From assembly GCA_024364735.1 (NCBI GenBank), contig JAGFNQ010004753.1, forward strand, positions 1 through 64,000: a DNA stretch of 64,000 bases, in the 5' to 3' direction. Positions 11,927 through 23,743 of this stretch are shown here, in pieces (within the stretch, counting starts at the first letter, position 1; the number at the start of each line of letters is the position of its first letter). The stretch comes from Boesenbergia rotunda (Eukaryota > Streptophyta > Magnoliopsida > Zingiberales > Zingiberaceae). Under the pieces are notes generated by a model. The model saw nothing but the letters and a program-made list of their open reading frames with translations, made no database searches and was not told the origin of the DNA. Both the position numbers and the translations under genes were made by a program.

Positions 11927-12760
11927 TCGCCTATCTGCAGTCTTGGAGATGAACCTGGACAAAGCCGTGATTCTAACATTCAACCGTTGTACTTCCTTGA
12001 AGTTGTGAGGGGATGGCATATCCAGAATAGCCTTTACTTTTTCTGAATTAGCCTTGATTCCCCTCTCTGTCGCCATGTATCCCAAGAACCGGCCACTCTT
12101 CACCCCGAACAAGCACTTTTCAGGGTTCAACTTCAGCTTGTTGGCCCTCAGAGTAGCGAACGTTTCTTCTAAGTCGGCTATCATATCCTTTCCCTTATCG
12201 GTCTTGACCAGGATATCATCCACGTACACTTCGATGTTCCTCCCGATCTGATGCCTAAAGACCTTGTCCATCATCTGCTGGTATGTTGCCCTAGCGTTGC
12301 GCAATCCGAAAGACATAACATTATAGCAATACGTGTCATCTGCTGTCGCAAAGCTTACTTTCTTCTGGTATTCGGGAGCGAGAGGAACTTGATGGTAGCC
12401 TTGATAAGCATCCAACATTGAAATGAAATCACAATCGGTTGTAGAATCTACTAACCGATCTATTCGAGGCAAGGGGTAATAATACTTAGGGCAAGCTTTA
12501 TTCAAATCACGAAAATCAATATAGACCCGCTATTTACCCCTGGCTTAGGGACAAGGACTACATTAGCTAACCAGGCTGGGAATTGGAATTCTCTTATGTG
12601 CCCAGCTCTTAACAGCTTGCTGACTTCTTCTCTGATAACCTTGTCCTGCTCGGGTCCAAAATGCCTTCGCCTCTATTTCACCGACCGAGCTCTAGGGATC
12701 ACATGCAGGTGATGGCTAGAGCTGGGGGACTCCTTTGATTTCCTTGGCAGCCTAGGTGAG
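11927..12760 (-). pseudogene. Reverse transcriptase of the Tat element, frameshifted and truncated
   Basis: The open part (12505 down to 11924) reads from NKACPKYYYPLPRIDRLVD through DAYQGYHQVPL and the catalytic YVDDILVKTDKG, then NPEKCLFGVKSGRFLGYM, to LSRFISKTADR. The polymerase signature YVDD is intact. The N-terminal part lies upstream in another frame (FGPEQDKVIREEVSKLLRAG at about 12590-12665, then VYIDFRDLNKACPK), so at least one frameshift separates them. Translation stops artificially where Athila LTR sequence begins. The enzyme would copy element RNA into DNA inside virus-like particles; this copy is dead. Confidence 0.87.
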
Positions 12761-13228
12761 GATATCTCGATGGCTCTGCAGACAGTCAATCAGACTGCTT
12801 CTCAGCTCCGGTGCAAGGTCGGTGGCAATCTTTGTAACTCTATCCGTCTATTGAGGGTGGATCTGGACCTCCTCACTCCAGACCTCCCTCCGTTCTTCTT
12901 TGGGTCCTTCCTCCTCTCGTGGGTTGGCAAGATTAATCTGCAGGGCTTCGTGAGACTTCGGATTCTTGCGGGAATCCGATCTGACTTCCCCACTATAGCG
13001 TCGCCGAGATGCTAGCTGGTCTCCCTTGACCTCGGCCACCTGATCGCCTATCGAAAACTTGATCTTCTGGTGGTAGACCGAGACCATCGCCTAGAAGATG
13101 CTGAGTGTCGGGTGCCCCAAGATGGCATTGTAGGATGAGGGAGCATCGACGACCAAGAAGGGAGTCATCCTCGTCCTCTCCAGTGTGTCACTACCGAGCG
13201 ACAACGATAGGGTAATTTGCCCTATCGA

Positions 13229-13432
13229 TTATACTCGATACCCGGTGAATCCGAAGAGTAGAGTCAAAACCGGATGTAGTTCATCCTCGTCAATCTGCAT
13301 TTGATCTAGGGCAGCCTTGTACAATATGTTCACGAAACTACCTATATCCACGAAGATACGCTTAACCTCATAATTTGCAATACGCGCAAGAATTACCAAG
13401 GCGTCTTTGTGGGGAGCTTCTACGTCCTCCAA
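13229..13432 (-). pseudogene. Retroviral-type aspartic protease remnant of the Tat element
   Basis: The fragment reads PHKDALVILARIANYEVKRI followed by FVDIGSFVNILY. In the family the active site is D-T/S-G-S; here it is DIGS, so the residue after the catalytic Asp is altered. The approach to the active site and its place between gag and reverse transcriptase support the call. Sequence on both sides (12770-13228 and 13433-13830) is in the right place for the rest of protease/pol but shows only short broken frames. The protease normally cuts the gag-pol polyprotein. Confidence 0.7.
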
Positions 13433-13829
13433 GTCCTCAGGGCCAAAGGAGATTGTAGGGCCCTGATGCTGGCTCTAGCTCGTCCCGATGGTGTAGTTCT
13501 CCAGCCGACGGGTGTGAGCCTTTCTCGCCCAGTGGGAATCTCCTCTAGTAGGTCCTCCCGAGATCACCCCCACGTGGCCGGAAGGCGGACCACGGGTAGG
13601 GGCCTTGCCCTTCTTGGGGTCTCGTTCCAATGAGGGAGACCGACAAGGTGCAACCTCCCAACTCCTCCGCCTTAAACACGACCGAGGTCAATGTAGGGCT
13701 TCGTTTTCTCCCGACGGTCGATTACGAGGAGAAAAGCACCTCCGAGGGGACCTCCGGCGATACCCCGTCTTCTTCCACTTCCTCCGAGGTTCGGGATCTG
13801 CTTCCTCACTCAATTTTTTCTCAAGGCAT

Positions 13830-15005
13830 GTCATTCCTCGATGGAGTGTGTCATGCTGCCATGGAAGTCACAGTACCTTATCAGCGACTCTAGTTGCTTG
13901 GTGTCATCTGTCTCACCCAGCTTTCGCTTACCAGCCCACTGGTCTTTCCCTGGGTGAAGATCTTTTCCCCGGGCAGGAGCCGGAGGTTCCCTCCTCTGTG
14001 ACCATACAACAGTCTGAGCAGGGACCTCGGTTGGTTCCTTATGGCGGGCGTGTTGCACTTCTTCCACGTTGACGTGTTTGACATAACGCCCTAGCAAATC
14101 ATCGAAGCTGGTAGGTGGCTTCTTTACCAAAGATCGGAAAAAATCTCCTTCAGAGAGCCCCTGAGTACAGGCGTTGACGAGGATATCCGATGTCATGGTT
14201 GGCACATCCTGCGCCACTGGGTTGAACCACTGGATGTAATCTTTGAGTGGTTCTTTCGGCTTCTACTTGAGGGCGAATAAGTTCAATGTCGTCTTCTGAT
14301 AGCGACGACTACTAGCGAAATGATGGAGGAAGGTGGTTCAACTCCAGGAAGGAGTTGATGGAACCCTGGGGCAGCCTCTGGAACCATCGCTGGGCGGCCC
14401 CCGATAAGGTGTTCAAAAACACTTGGCACTTTACGCCATCAGTGTACTGGTGCAGGAGTGTCGTGTTCTCAAACTTGCTGACATGATTTTCAGGATCTGT
14501 CTTTCTGTCGTAGTCGACAATCCCAGGCCCGCGGAACTACTTCGGCATGGGATATTCCACAATCTCCAGTGAGAAAGGGGTAGAGGGTGCCTTTGAAAAG
14601 GCCTTAGGTTCTTCCCTCTTCCCTAGTCCTTCCTCCTGCCTCAATGCGCTGGAGGCTACCGAGCTGGCCTTCTCCAAAACTCCTAGAGAATTTTGCCAGT
14701 GTACCAGGACTACTTTGGCGTATCCCACCGGTGGTGAGACAGATCTCCGTTGTAGGGGATGTGAGGTGGAGATCCTAAGGATCTCCCCTCGCACAGTGGC
14801 TACTCGCCGTGAGGCGGCCTGCTCGATTTCATACTGTTCGAGTGCACCTTTGACAGCATTGGCCACCAGGCGATCTAATTCCTCTTTCGTCAGAACGATG
14901 GATTATCCCTCTAGCTCTGCCATCAGTGCTCCTTCTGGTGCCTTGATAGTTCCCACATATAGCGCTAAACTTATTCCGGAAGGAGTCGACGTCGATGGCC
15001 AGTCA
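13830..15005 (-). pseudogene. Gag of the Tat element, with several frame breaks
   Basis: The N-terminal part includes LTKEELDRLVANAVKGALEQ near 14890. The conserved gag core is readable at about 14340-14500 (DPENHVSKFENTTLLHQYTD, then GAAQRWFQRLPQGSINSF). The C-terminal part is open at 13831-14217 (SDILVNACTQGLSEGDFF, PPTSFDDLLGRYVKHVNVEE) and ends in a Cys/His cluster around YCDFHGSMTHSIEE. Stops occur after EYPMPK and after the core, and the frame changes at least twice. Gag packages the element RNA. Confidence 0.8.
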
Positions 15006-15069
15006 CCATAGTTCAGCCTACAAAGATGATGACGATGACAAAAGGGGAAGAGCTCCTGCCCTGTGAGAT

Positions 15070-15745
15070 TAACACGAGTGTTACTGGGAACACGCCGGAG
15101 ATTGTCCGGCGGAGCCCACTCCGATGCTCAAGTCAGTACGCAAGTCTCTGAGAGAGAGAAAGAAATAAGGAGAAGTATAAGTAAAGTGACCGTAACCCCC
15201 TTACCTGGGGGGTTGGAGTACCTTTTATACCTGAGGCGGCAGTCACACGTGTCCCCACGTTCTTCTCCACATCCCCTCAATTATCGGTTACTGGATAATC
15301 CTTGTAACGGTTCTTGCGGCAATTAATTCGGTCCGTTGCGATAATCAAGGCTTTAATGGCCGCATACTATGGGTCATGATTATCTCCTAATTATTGGTGG
15401 TAATTATCCACAGATCCAAAGAAATGGGACGGTTACTTGAGGTTGGATCATACGTTAGGATGATCCTTGGCCTCCGCTACCCCGAGGTGATCTTGGGGTC
15501 CTTTGGCCCGGGAGGGTCCCGGGCGTCTGTCTTCCCGAAGTGATCTCGAGGACCTGACTTCCCGAGATGATCTCGGGTATATATCTTTCTGGGGTGACCT
15601 CTAGAGTAGGTCTGCCCGAGGTGGTCTCAGGAGTCTACCTTTCCGAGGGTGTCTTGAGAGTCAGAGAGAGAGAGAGTCATCCAGACTCGAAGGATCTTAC
15701 CACATAGCTTCTTCAGTCCACGTATTAATCACGGGGTGCTCAACC
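15070..15745 (-). mobile_element. Probable 5' LTR of the Tat element, edges approximate
   Basis: The stretch lies directly upstream of gag on the minus strand and has no coding potential. It contains a GC-rich block (15475-15660) with repeated CCCGAG...CTCGGG units such as CCCGAGATGATCTCGGG. Candidate ends are tgttactggg near 15077 and cccagca near 15735. I could not identify a clean primer site between it and gag, and no second LTR is in the window for comparison. Confidence 0.45.
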
Positions 15746-15985
15746 CCAGCAAGTACAAAAATAAATCTATAAAGACTTTAAGTTTAAGTTTAAAGAAGAC
15801 TTTTTGTCTTAATATATATTAGATGGATGAAGCTTTCGATAGTAGGGAGAGTCCTAAGTCTTTGACCGGTTTGTTTAAACGTGTATAACAATATATATTG
15901 ACAAGTGGCTTTTTTTCTCCTATCATGTTCCATTTATGAGAGTCCTTGGTGATAGCTATTTTGATATAAGGCATCAACTATGGTA
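15746..15985. other. Short AT-rich flank between the Tat element and copia element R1
   Basis: Nothing recognisable is seen in this 240-bp stretch. Its last five bases join the target-site duplication of element R1. Confidence 0.4.
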
Positions 15986-15990
15986 CAACT

Positions 15991-16891
15991 TGTATGTATT
16001 TTGGATGAGTTTTGATGTAGTCAACTGGGTCAAGTTAGATCATGTTTTCATATGATCCATATGTCTAATTGTGCAGGAGCTTAGGAGTACAAGAAGTCGA
16101 GCAGAAGACGCAACGGACAAGAAGGATGGTACAAAAAGAGAGATGACGGACTCAGTGCATCCGAGGGACGCAGAGGTCTACGGAAGAGTATGCTTATGAG
16201 TGAGAAGGATGCATGCGACGTCCGAGGGACGAGAAGCCTCGAGGAAGTCTATTCGAGAAGAAAGACCGGAGACAGGTTCGGATGAGATCAACTCCGGAAG
16301 GTTCGAAATCACCCAAAAGACCCGTTGGAAGACTAGTCAACAAGTTATTAACCAGGTGCTCCTGGGCGCCCGAGGCAACTCGGGCGCCTGTGTATGGGGG
16401 TACCCCCATTGACTTGGGCGCCCGTATTCCTGGGCACCCAAATTGACTCGAGTGCTCGAGACTTGAAGATTTATTGAAAAGTAGTCGTTTTGGCCGTTTG
16501 CGACCTTGTGCACTATGGCACCCGAGAAGTGTCACGTTAGCATTTCGATAAACTTTCACAATGGCTATTAGTAGACCTCTGAACTCAGTTCATTTCACGA
16601 ATTGAATTGTAACAAATTTCTTCTTGAGGTTTTTCTTTGAGTTCAAAGAAGCTTCTCCGCCACAAGGAGTACATTTGGAGTTGAACTTGTCATTGCCTTA
16701 AATTAGCAATCATCCTAGTTGTAACCAAGTAAATATCTATTTATTCTTTTCTTTTGTTTAGTAATTATTTTATGTTATTGTTCTCTTGATAACTAACATT
16801 ATCTTTGTTTAAGTCGACCAAAAGAACTAGTGTAATTTTTCAAGGGCAGTTTACCCCCCACCCCCCTCTTGTCGGTCGATAGATCCCAACA
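15991..16891 (+). mobile_element. 5' LTR of copia element R1
   Basis: It starts tgtatgtattttggatgagt and ends gatcccaaca, about 901 bp. It aligns by eye with the 3' LTR that begins tgtaagtaccccaagtgagt at 18809; shared landmarks include the stretch around aagaagtcgagcagaaga, the block cgacgtccgagggacgagaa, and hairpin-like gggcgcccg motifs at 16365-16440. The TATA box that survives in the 3' LTR is damaged here (ggctattagtag). Confidence 0.87.
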
Positions 16892-16893
16892 AG

Positions 16894-16905
16894 TGGTATC
16901 AGAGC
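16894..16905 (+). other. Primer-binding site for tRNA-iMet in R1
   Basis: TGGTATCAGAGC follows the 5' LTR by two bases and is the standard copia primer site complementary to initiator methionine tRNA. The gag frame begins 46 bases downstream. Confidence 0.93.
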
Positions 16906-16951
16906 CAGAATCGCTTCAGGAGGACCAACCGTCGCCTAAAGCAATAAGATG

Positions 16952-17476
16952 ATGGTCGGATCAAACATCTACCCACCGAATTTCGAGGGAGAATTTGTGC
17001 TCTGGAAAAGGAGCATGGAGGTATTTTTCAAAACCAATTTCAATATTTTATTAACTATTAAATTTGATTTCGAAGTACCCTAGGATGAGAATGGAAAAGA
17101 ACTCGATGAACACTACTGGACTGAAAAATAGCACGACGAGTTCATGGCAAATGGGAAGGCCGAGTTATATCTTTTGAGCGTATTACCAATTGAGGAACTC
17201 GAAAGGATCAAATCTTACATATTAGCGAAAGCCCTTTGGTCCAAGCTTTTGGAATTCCACGAAGAATCGAAGGAAACAAAATCCAACTCCTCAATGGATA
17301 CCCCTTCGTCTTTAGAAGAGTCTGACACCAAGGAGATTGTCGAACTAGCACTAATGGTTGATTATCTACCGGAAGGCGATGAAAGTTCATCTAAGACGAG
17401 CCCTGATGAAGAGAGAGTTACTTTAGAAGAAAACAACGATAAGGGGGAGCTTCCGAATTCGAAAAGAACATGGTAA
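16952..17476 (+). pseudogene. Copia gag (UBN2 type) of R1, with two in-frame stops
   Basis: The ATG at 16952 opens MVGSNIYPPNFEGEFVLWKR followed by SMEVFFKTN, the start shared by R3 and R4. TAG stops occur near 17083 and 17129 in the same frame, after which it runs openly (NGKAELYLLSVLPIEELERI, LAKALWSKLLEFHEE) to a stop at 17476. The segment is the UBN2/DUF4219-type gag core. C-terminal gag sequence continues in broken frames to about 17850, ending in INHVSRNLFWIPKIVLNY. Gag would form the particle that packages element RNA. No zinc knuckle or pol follows. Confidence 0.83.
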
Positions 17477-18808
17477 GTGAGGTATATCTTCTACCTCCTG
17501 ATCAACTTTATTTTGGAATTAAAAACATGACTAGATCATTGTATAAATTAAAAACAAAGAATGTAGAGTTAAAAAAGCAAATTAGCATTTGTATGCCCTT
17601 TAGAAATATATAATAAATTAAAATTAGAAAATAAAAAATTGAAGGCTCAAAAGAGAAAATAAAAAATAACTATGCTGGTAGAAATTCAAATTATCTTCAA
17701 AACTAAAAAATTCAATATTTTGGAAGATTAAACGGATATCATAGAAATCATAGGCGCTAAATTATAAAAGTATCCAAAAAATATATTCCTTCAAAATATT
17801 TAATAAATCATGTTAGTAGGAACTTATTTTGGATCCCTAAAATTGTACTAAATTATTAGTTTTTTGCTAATAATTAATATTTTTTATTAATTATTAATTC
17901 ATGCCTTATTTGTTAGTCTTTTGAATTTTTTAAAATATTTATTTACTTAAAAAATTAAGTTTTAAATTTCTCTATGATATAATTCACTTATCTATCTATA
18001 GTTTTTTTAAAAAAATAACTATTAAATATATTTTTATGTATTTTAATTCAAAATTTGATTTTTGAATTTTAAAAAGACTTAGAAAATTATTTTTGAAAAA
18101 TCCAAATTTTTGGAAACTGTATATTATATTTTGAATATTGGGACAATATTTCAGATATTTTCAAGGTCAATATATAATTTTATAAATTATCATTTCAAAA
18201 TTTATCAACTCTGAAGTATAAATTATTTTCTTATATATAGAAAATTTATTTTACTTGGATATTTTTACAGAGATGAATATTTCAATTTTCATACTTAGAT
18301 AAAAATTTGAAAATTTTTTGACTAAAAAATAAATTTTTCTAAATTTTTTATTGCAAATCAAAATTTTAATTTTAAAAATTCCTTGAAACTGTTTTTTTTA
18401 ATTAAATTTGGAAGACTAAATATTACTTTTCTATATTCTATAAAAAACTTCAAAATTTTTGGGTGACTAAATAATTTTCTATGATTTTTTCCCAAAAATA
18501 TAATTATTTGCCTTTAACATTACTCATTTTTTTCCTTGTCATAGATTACTTTGACTTGTCTTTCAATACTTAGATAAATTACTTAAACTTTTGGAAAGAA
18601 TCTAGTTTATTTAAAATTATTTTTTTCTAAGGTAATTTTACTCTTAATATTTTTTTTTATGTGATCAAAGGGGGAAAATAAGATTAAGTTAAGGTAGAGG
18701 TTGCAAATTAATTTTTTTTGTACTACATTGCCAACATTTTATATTTGTCATTTTATGTTGTTTAACCCTAACATAACTCAGGCTGATGCACATCAAAAAG
18801 GGAGAAAT
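17477..18808 (+). other. AT-rich internal spacer and polypurine tract of R1
   Basis: After the decayed gag tail (to about 17850) the sequence is AT-rich with no usable frame. The polypurine tract aaaaagggagaaat lies at 18795-18808, immediately before the 3' LTR. Confidence 0.65.
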
Positions 18809-19064
18809 TGTAAGTACCCCAAGTGAGTTTTGATATGGTCAACTCAGTCAAGTTATGTCCTGTTGGTATATAATCCCTATGTCCAAGTGTGTAGTAGCTT
18901 AGGAGCACAAGAAGTCGAGCAGAAGATGCAGGACAAGAATGATGGCACGGGAAAAGAGCTGACAAACTCGATGGATTCGAGGGACGCAGAGGTCTATAGA
19001 AGAGTACATTGGTGGAGCGAAAAAGACGTGCGCGACGTCCGAGGGATGAGAAGCCAGTAGGAAG

Positions 19065-20056
19065 TGTTAGATCATTGTTGTCTTGCTAGAGGGGGGAGGG
19101 TGAATAGCAACTTTCGATTTCTACCTATCACGTTAGCAAGCGTAAGCGGAATATACAAAGTAAAATAACAAACAATGCTAACGCAAACCTATTTATGTGG
19201 TTCGGAGATGAAGCTCCTACTCCATGACAGTCCGTGAAGTGGACGATCCCTCGATCCTTCAGCGGATCACTCCCTGGATGCCCTTCGGCTAACTCGTGTA
19301 GCTAATTATGGGTGGAGAAACCTCGCCACAAACTTGGACATACTTCTGAGCACCAAAGACTACTAACAAGCCCTAACCAAGCTTGTTTCATCAAGAGTTT
19401 TCAGCCAAACCCGAGGCCCATTAAATAGGTCTCAAAGCTGAAACTCACACTACCAGTCGACTGCCCCCACTCAAATTCAACCGTTGTAAGCCAACGTTCA
19501 AATTTCTTCAGCCACTACTAGTCGACTACTCCCACAGCAGTCGACTGATCTTGCTGTGGGGTTTACCAGTTGACTGCTAGAACCCCAGTCGACTGCCCAC
19601 CTAGGTTTTCCTTCCCGAGTACAATTCTCTCTGCACTCGACCCCTAAGATTTCCCCGAGTACATTCCCTCAGCACTCGTACCCTCACGACTCAGCTGACT
19701 CCTCACCAGCAGCCTCGACTATTGCCTTCGCGCCCTCTTCGTCTTCGGCCCTAGTCCCTCGGATGCGCACACAAGCCTCCAACTTGCCTCCATGCCATCC
19801 TTCACGTGCGCCTCGAAGTCCGCATCCCTCGGCTCATCGTCCCTACTATCCATGGTCCCTCGGGTGCACACAAGCCCACGACTTGCCTCCATGCCACTCT
19901 TCACCGTACCTGAAGCCGTCCAGCCAAGTCAATATGTGTAACCTGCAAACCTGCACACTCACATACACCTATTAGAGCATAAGGGTAAACCTAACTTAAA
20001 GTCTTTGCCCAAACATCAAAACACATGGTCACTCCAGACCATATATTGCCCCAACA
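19065..20056 (-). mobile_element. 3' LTR of R2
   Basis: It is 992 bp and nearly identical to the LTR at 22749-23743 apart from scattered substitutions. It carries repeated cagtcgactg palindromes at 19450-19605. Its inner edge is followed by the polypurine tract of the minus strand at about 20057-20072. Confidence 0.9.
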
Positions 20057-21830
20057 ATCTCCCATTTTTTGATATTTAGCAATATGTTTAAGTTAGGGAA
20101 AACAAATAGCAACAACAACCATTTGGACTTACATTGCCAAGGCTCCACCTTGGACTTACACCGCCAATGCATATGCAATGCAAACATGCATGGATCCTAT
20201 CCCAAGGCATCCCCACACCTAACCTCCCCAAGTTAGGAATTTTCACCAAAATGGGCTTTTTAAAACCTTCCCAAGGCTCCCCCCCCCCCCCCCCAACATT
20301 AGACTTACAAAGGGTTTTTAAGAACCTCTCCAAGGTTCCCCTTACGCAAAGAATGGAGCAACAATGCTCCCCCTTTACCTAAGCTCCCCTAAACCTAGGG
20401 TTTCTCGCAAAGGCGTGTTTGGTTTCCCAAATTAAACTCAACACTTCTCGTCCTTTGCCATACATCAAAAGATTCCAACAATTCCCCCTTATTGGATCTT
20501 TTATCCCCTAATGATCCTTACCAAAGTGTACTAGCCCACCATACACTTATTTTACATTATTTCGACATTTTCCACCTGTTGATACCCAATTCAGCCCAGA
20601 TCAGTCGACTACCCACAGGGGCAGTCAACTGGCACTCTGAAATTCTGATTTTCAGCATTTCTGACCAACTTCATAAATGCGCCAGGAATTCCACAAATCT
20701 CCAAAAAATTCTGAAATTTTGTGGAGAGGTTTGTGGTACCCATACCTACTAGGAAAAAATACATCCAAAAATGTATCTATCACCATTCCCATGTTTGACG
20801 CAAAACCCAAAACTACCTAATTAGTTCAATGAAACCTTGACCTAAAGTCTTAGTTTTGGTTTCCTCTTGATGTCTTTGCCCATACCAACCCACAATGCAT
20901 CCCTAGTATTGATTTATATGGCATTTATACATTAAAAATCAATTCTCATGCTTTATGACCCCAATGTCATATTTCCATGCATGATACTCAAATCCAACAT
21001 GCCAAGACCCAAGAATTGAGACTCAAGTCCGTCTCCAATTCTTTTGGCACACTCCATGGTCCATCTAGACCTCTAAGAGAACACCTCCCAAGATCCATTC
21101 ATCATATATCCCAAAGACTTCTAGAGTTCCCCCTTGAGCTCTTAGCCCTAGCCATCTCCCTAGGTGACTCAACAAACACTAAACCACACCGGTATTCCCC
21201 CGGTGACTCTTGGCCTACAAACTTAACTTTCTTAACCTTAGACGTCTTGTCCTTGGTTAAGTCCTTCTTTTTCCCTTTAAATGACACCCCCTTGTCATTT
21301 TTGAACTTTCCCTCCTTACCATAATCATATGCTACCTAAGCATATTTCTTCCCATTGGCATTGAGACCTTAGATCGGTATTCCAACCCCGATCTATCATT
21401 GTTGGGTTTTAAACCACCCTACATCATATCTAAACCCTTAGATACAATCGTGAATCTTTCTAGGGACTTTTCCAACCTATCAAGCCTTGCATCAAAGCTT
21501 GATTTCCCCTTTCTAGGCTTTTAACCCTAGAATCCACATGTCCACCTTGGACATTCTTAGACCTACCCACCTTTCTAGGCATGTGTCTCCCCTTCTTGGG
21601 ATTTTTGCCTTGATCCTTAGGTTTAATGGTCTTAGATTTATCATGATGCATGACCTTTTTAGGGTTTTAATCTACCTTGTTAACCCTATTCCTATCATTA
21701 TACTTAAATCCATAACTATGCACAAGCAAGCATTTTTCATTAATTCTAGCATGCATGGAGGAACTTAAGTTTGAATTGCATTTCAATTTAAAGTTAGGGA
21801 TTACCTCCCTTACCCTTGTAGCTCCCCCTT
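20057..21830 (-). other. Non-coding 3' internal region of R2
   Basis: This stretch lies between the gag C-terminus and the 3' LTR, where pol would be expected. Only short overlapping frames occur and none shows protease, integrase, reverse transcriptase or RNase H motifs. It contains a 14-base C run near 20281-20294 and further gtcgact motifs near 20603-20630. Confidence 0.55.
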
Positions 21831-21892
21831 GATGTGATCTCCTCTTCTTTTCTTCTTTTTACCATCTTCTTAAATGCTCCATTTTCTTGAGC

Positions 21893-22677
21893 TTTCCACT
21901 CCTTGGGCATTTCGTGTGGTAGTGTCCTAACTCACCACACGTGAAGCATCTAATTTTCTCCCTTTTCTTTTGGATCTCCTCATTCCTACAACCCATGTTA
22001 GATTTAGAAGAAATTGAAATGGGTTTAGGGGTTACCTCATTTTTCTTACCCTTTGGACACTTGTCCTTCTAGTGTCCCTTTTCATTGCACCCAAAGCAAA
22101 TGATGTGGTCTTTGGTTCTTGCTTTGGTGGAGGTATGAGCTTCTTCTTGCTCCGGTATTGATGAGGGTCTCTCCTCCCCCTCAATCCTTGAAGTTGATAC
22201 TTCTTCTTCTTCCCTTGATGAAGTGGATGATCTTTCACTTGAATGTGTCACTTCACTTGATGAGGTTGACACTTCTTTTTCTTTGTCTTCTTCTTGGACC
22301 ATTTGACTTGTCTCCTTGAGCTCTTCCACTAATTTAGCTTGTGTAGGATTTTCATGGCATTCTCCTATCTTGTTCCATAGCTCATATGCATTTTCATATT
22401 TACCTACATCACTCAATATATTGTTAGGCAAAATGCTAAGTAATACCGAAATTACCTTCTCATTTGTCCTTGATTGACTTTGTTGTTCTTTATCCCAATA
22501 TCTAGGTCGAAGCTTCTTTCCGTGCTTATCCTTTGAAATCTCAAAGGGCTCTTCTAGCACCATTATGCATTCCCACTCCATTCCAAATCAAGTCTTCATC
22601 CTTGCCCTCCAATAGTCGAAATCTTCATGATCATACGGAGGTGGAGTGTTGATGTGGTCCCCCAACTTGTCTTCCAT
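21893..22677 (-). pseudogene. Copia gag of R2 with two CCHC zinc knuckles, interrupted by stops
   Basis: The minus-strand ATG at 22677 opens MEDKLGDHINTPPPYDHEDF followed by DYWRARMK, a typical copia gag start. A TGA two codons later interrupts it, and the same frame then runs on (22581 to 22069) through YENAYELWNKIGECHENPTQ and a Ser/Glu-rich linker to the first zinc knuckle, CFGCNEKGH, where a TAG follows. A second knuckle, CFTCGELGHYHTKC, is readable at about 21905-21945. The knuckles bind element RNA during packaging. Three extra stops and loss of pol mark it as dead. Confidence 0.85.
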
Positions 22678-22734
22678 TATTCTTTCCTCTAGCTTGTGCT
22701 CCTTTGGCGGTTATTCCAACAAGAGCAGACCTTC

Positions 22735-22748
22735 ACTCAGATACCACT
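22735..22748 (-). other. Primer-binding site of R2, slightly degenerate
   Basis: On the minus strand the sequence after the LTR is aagTGGTATCTGAG. The first seven bases match the tRNA-iMet primer site seen in R1, R3 and R4 (TGGTATCAGAGC); one base differs after that. Confidence 0.7.
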
Positions 22749-23743
22749 TGTTAGATCGCTGTTGTCATGCTAGAGGGGTGGGTGAATAACAACTTTCAAT
22801 TTCTACCTATCACGTTAGCAAGCGCAAGAGGAATATACAAAGTAAAATAACAAACAATGCTAACGCAAACCTAATTACGTGGTTCGGAGATGAAGCTCCT
22901 ACTCCACGACAGTCCGTGAGGTGGACGATCCCTCGATCCTTCGGCGGATCACTCCCCGGATACCCTCCGGCTAGCTCGTGTAGCTCCTTGTGGGTGGAGA
23001 AACCTCGCCACAAACTTGGACACACTTCTGAGCACCAAAAACTACAAACAAGCCCTAACCAAGCTTGTTTCGTCAAGAGTTCTCAGCCAAACCCGAGGCC
23101 CTTTAAATAGGTCTCAAAGCTGAAACTCACGCTACCAGGAGCAGTCGACTGCTCCCACTCAAATTCGACCGTTGTAAGCCAACGTTCGAATTTCTTCAGC
23201 CACTACCAGTCGACTGCTCCGACAGCAGTCGACTGATCTTGCTATGGGGTTTACCAGTCAACTGCTAGAACCCCAGTCGACTGCCGACCTAGGTTTTCCT
23301 TCCCGAGTACAATTCTCTCCGCACTCGACCCCTAGGATTTCCTCGAGTACATTCCCTCATCACTCGTACCCTCATGACTTAGCTGACTCCTCACCAACAG
23401 CCTCGACTATTGCCTTCGCGCCCTCTTCGTCTTTGGCCCTCGTCCCTTGAATGTACACATAAGCCTCCAGCTTGCCTCTATGTCATCCTTCACGTACCCT
23501 CGAAGTCCACGTCCCTCGGCTTATCATCCCTGCTATCCATGGTCCCTCGGGTGCACATAAGCCCACGGCTTGCCTCCATGCCACCCTTCACCGTACCTGA
23601 AGCCGTCCAGCCAAGTCAATATGTGTAACCTGCAAACATGCACACTCACATACACATATTAGAACACAAGGGTAAACCTAACTTAAAACCTTTGCCTAAA
23701 CATCAAAACACATGGTCACTCCGGACCATAGATTGCCCCAACA
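22749..23743 (-). mobile_element. 5' LTR of R2
   Basis: It is 995 bp, the partner of 19065-20056. On the minus strand a TATA-like tatttaaa lies at 23102-23109. The cagtcgactg palindromes recur at 23133-23285. Confidence 0.9.

Larger units (their letters stand above)
11927..15745 (-). mobile_element. Tat-type Ty3/gypsy retrotransposon, 5' part (minus strand)
   Basis: Reading right to left: an LTR-like GC-rich region (about 15070-15745), gag (about 13830-15005), a protease remnant (13229-13432) and reverse transcriptase (up to 11927). RNase H, integrase and the other LTR are missing because the plus-strand Athila element begins at 11926; they should continue left of the window. The protein motifs are those of the Tat lineage of plant gypsy elements. 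All coding parts carry stops or frame changes. Confidence 0.8.

Noticed and set aside
12054..15326. Plus-strand open frames of 60-155 codons across the Tat element
   Set aside because: They are shadows of the minus-strand gag-pol; only the minus-strand readings show gypsy motifs.
20134..23628. Several plus-strand frames rich in Pro and Ser in R2
   Set aside because: They fall in LTR and spacer sequence of a minus-strand element and lack any domain; similar frames recur in both LTR copies because the LTRs are duplicates.
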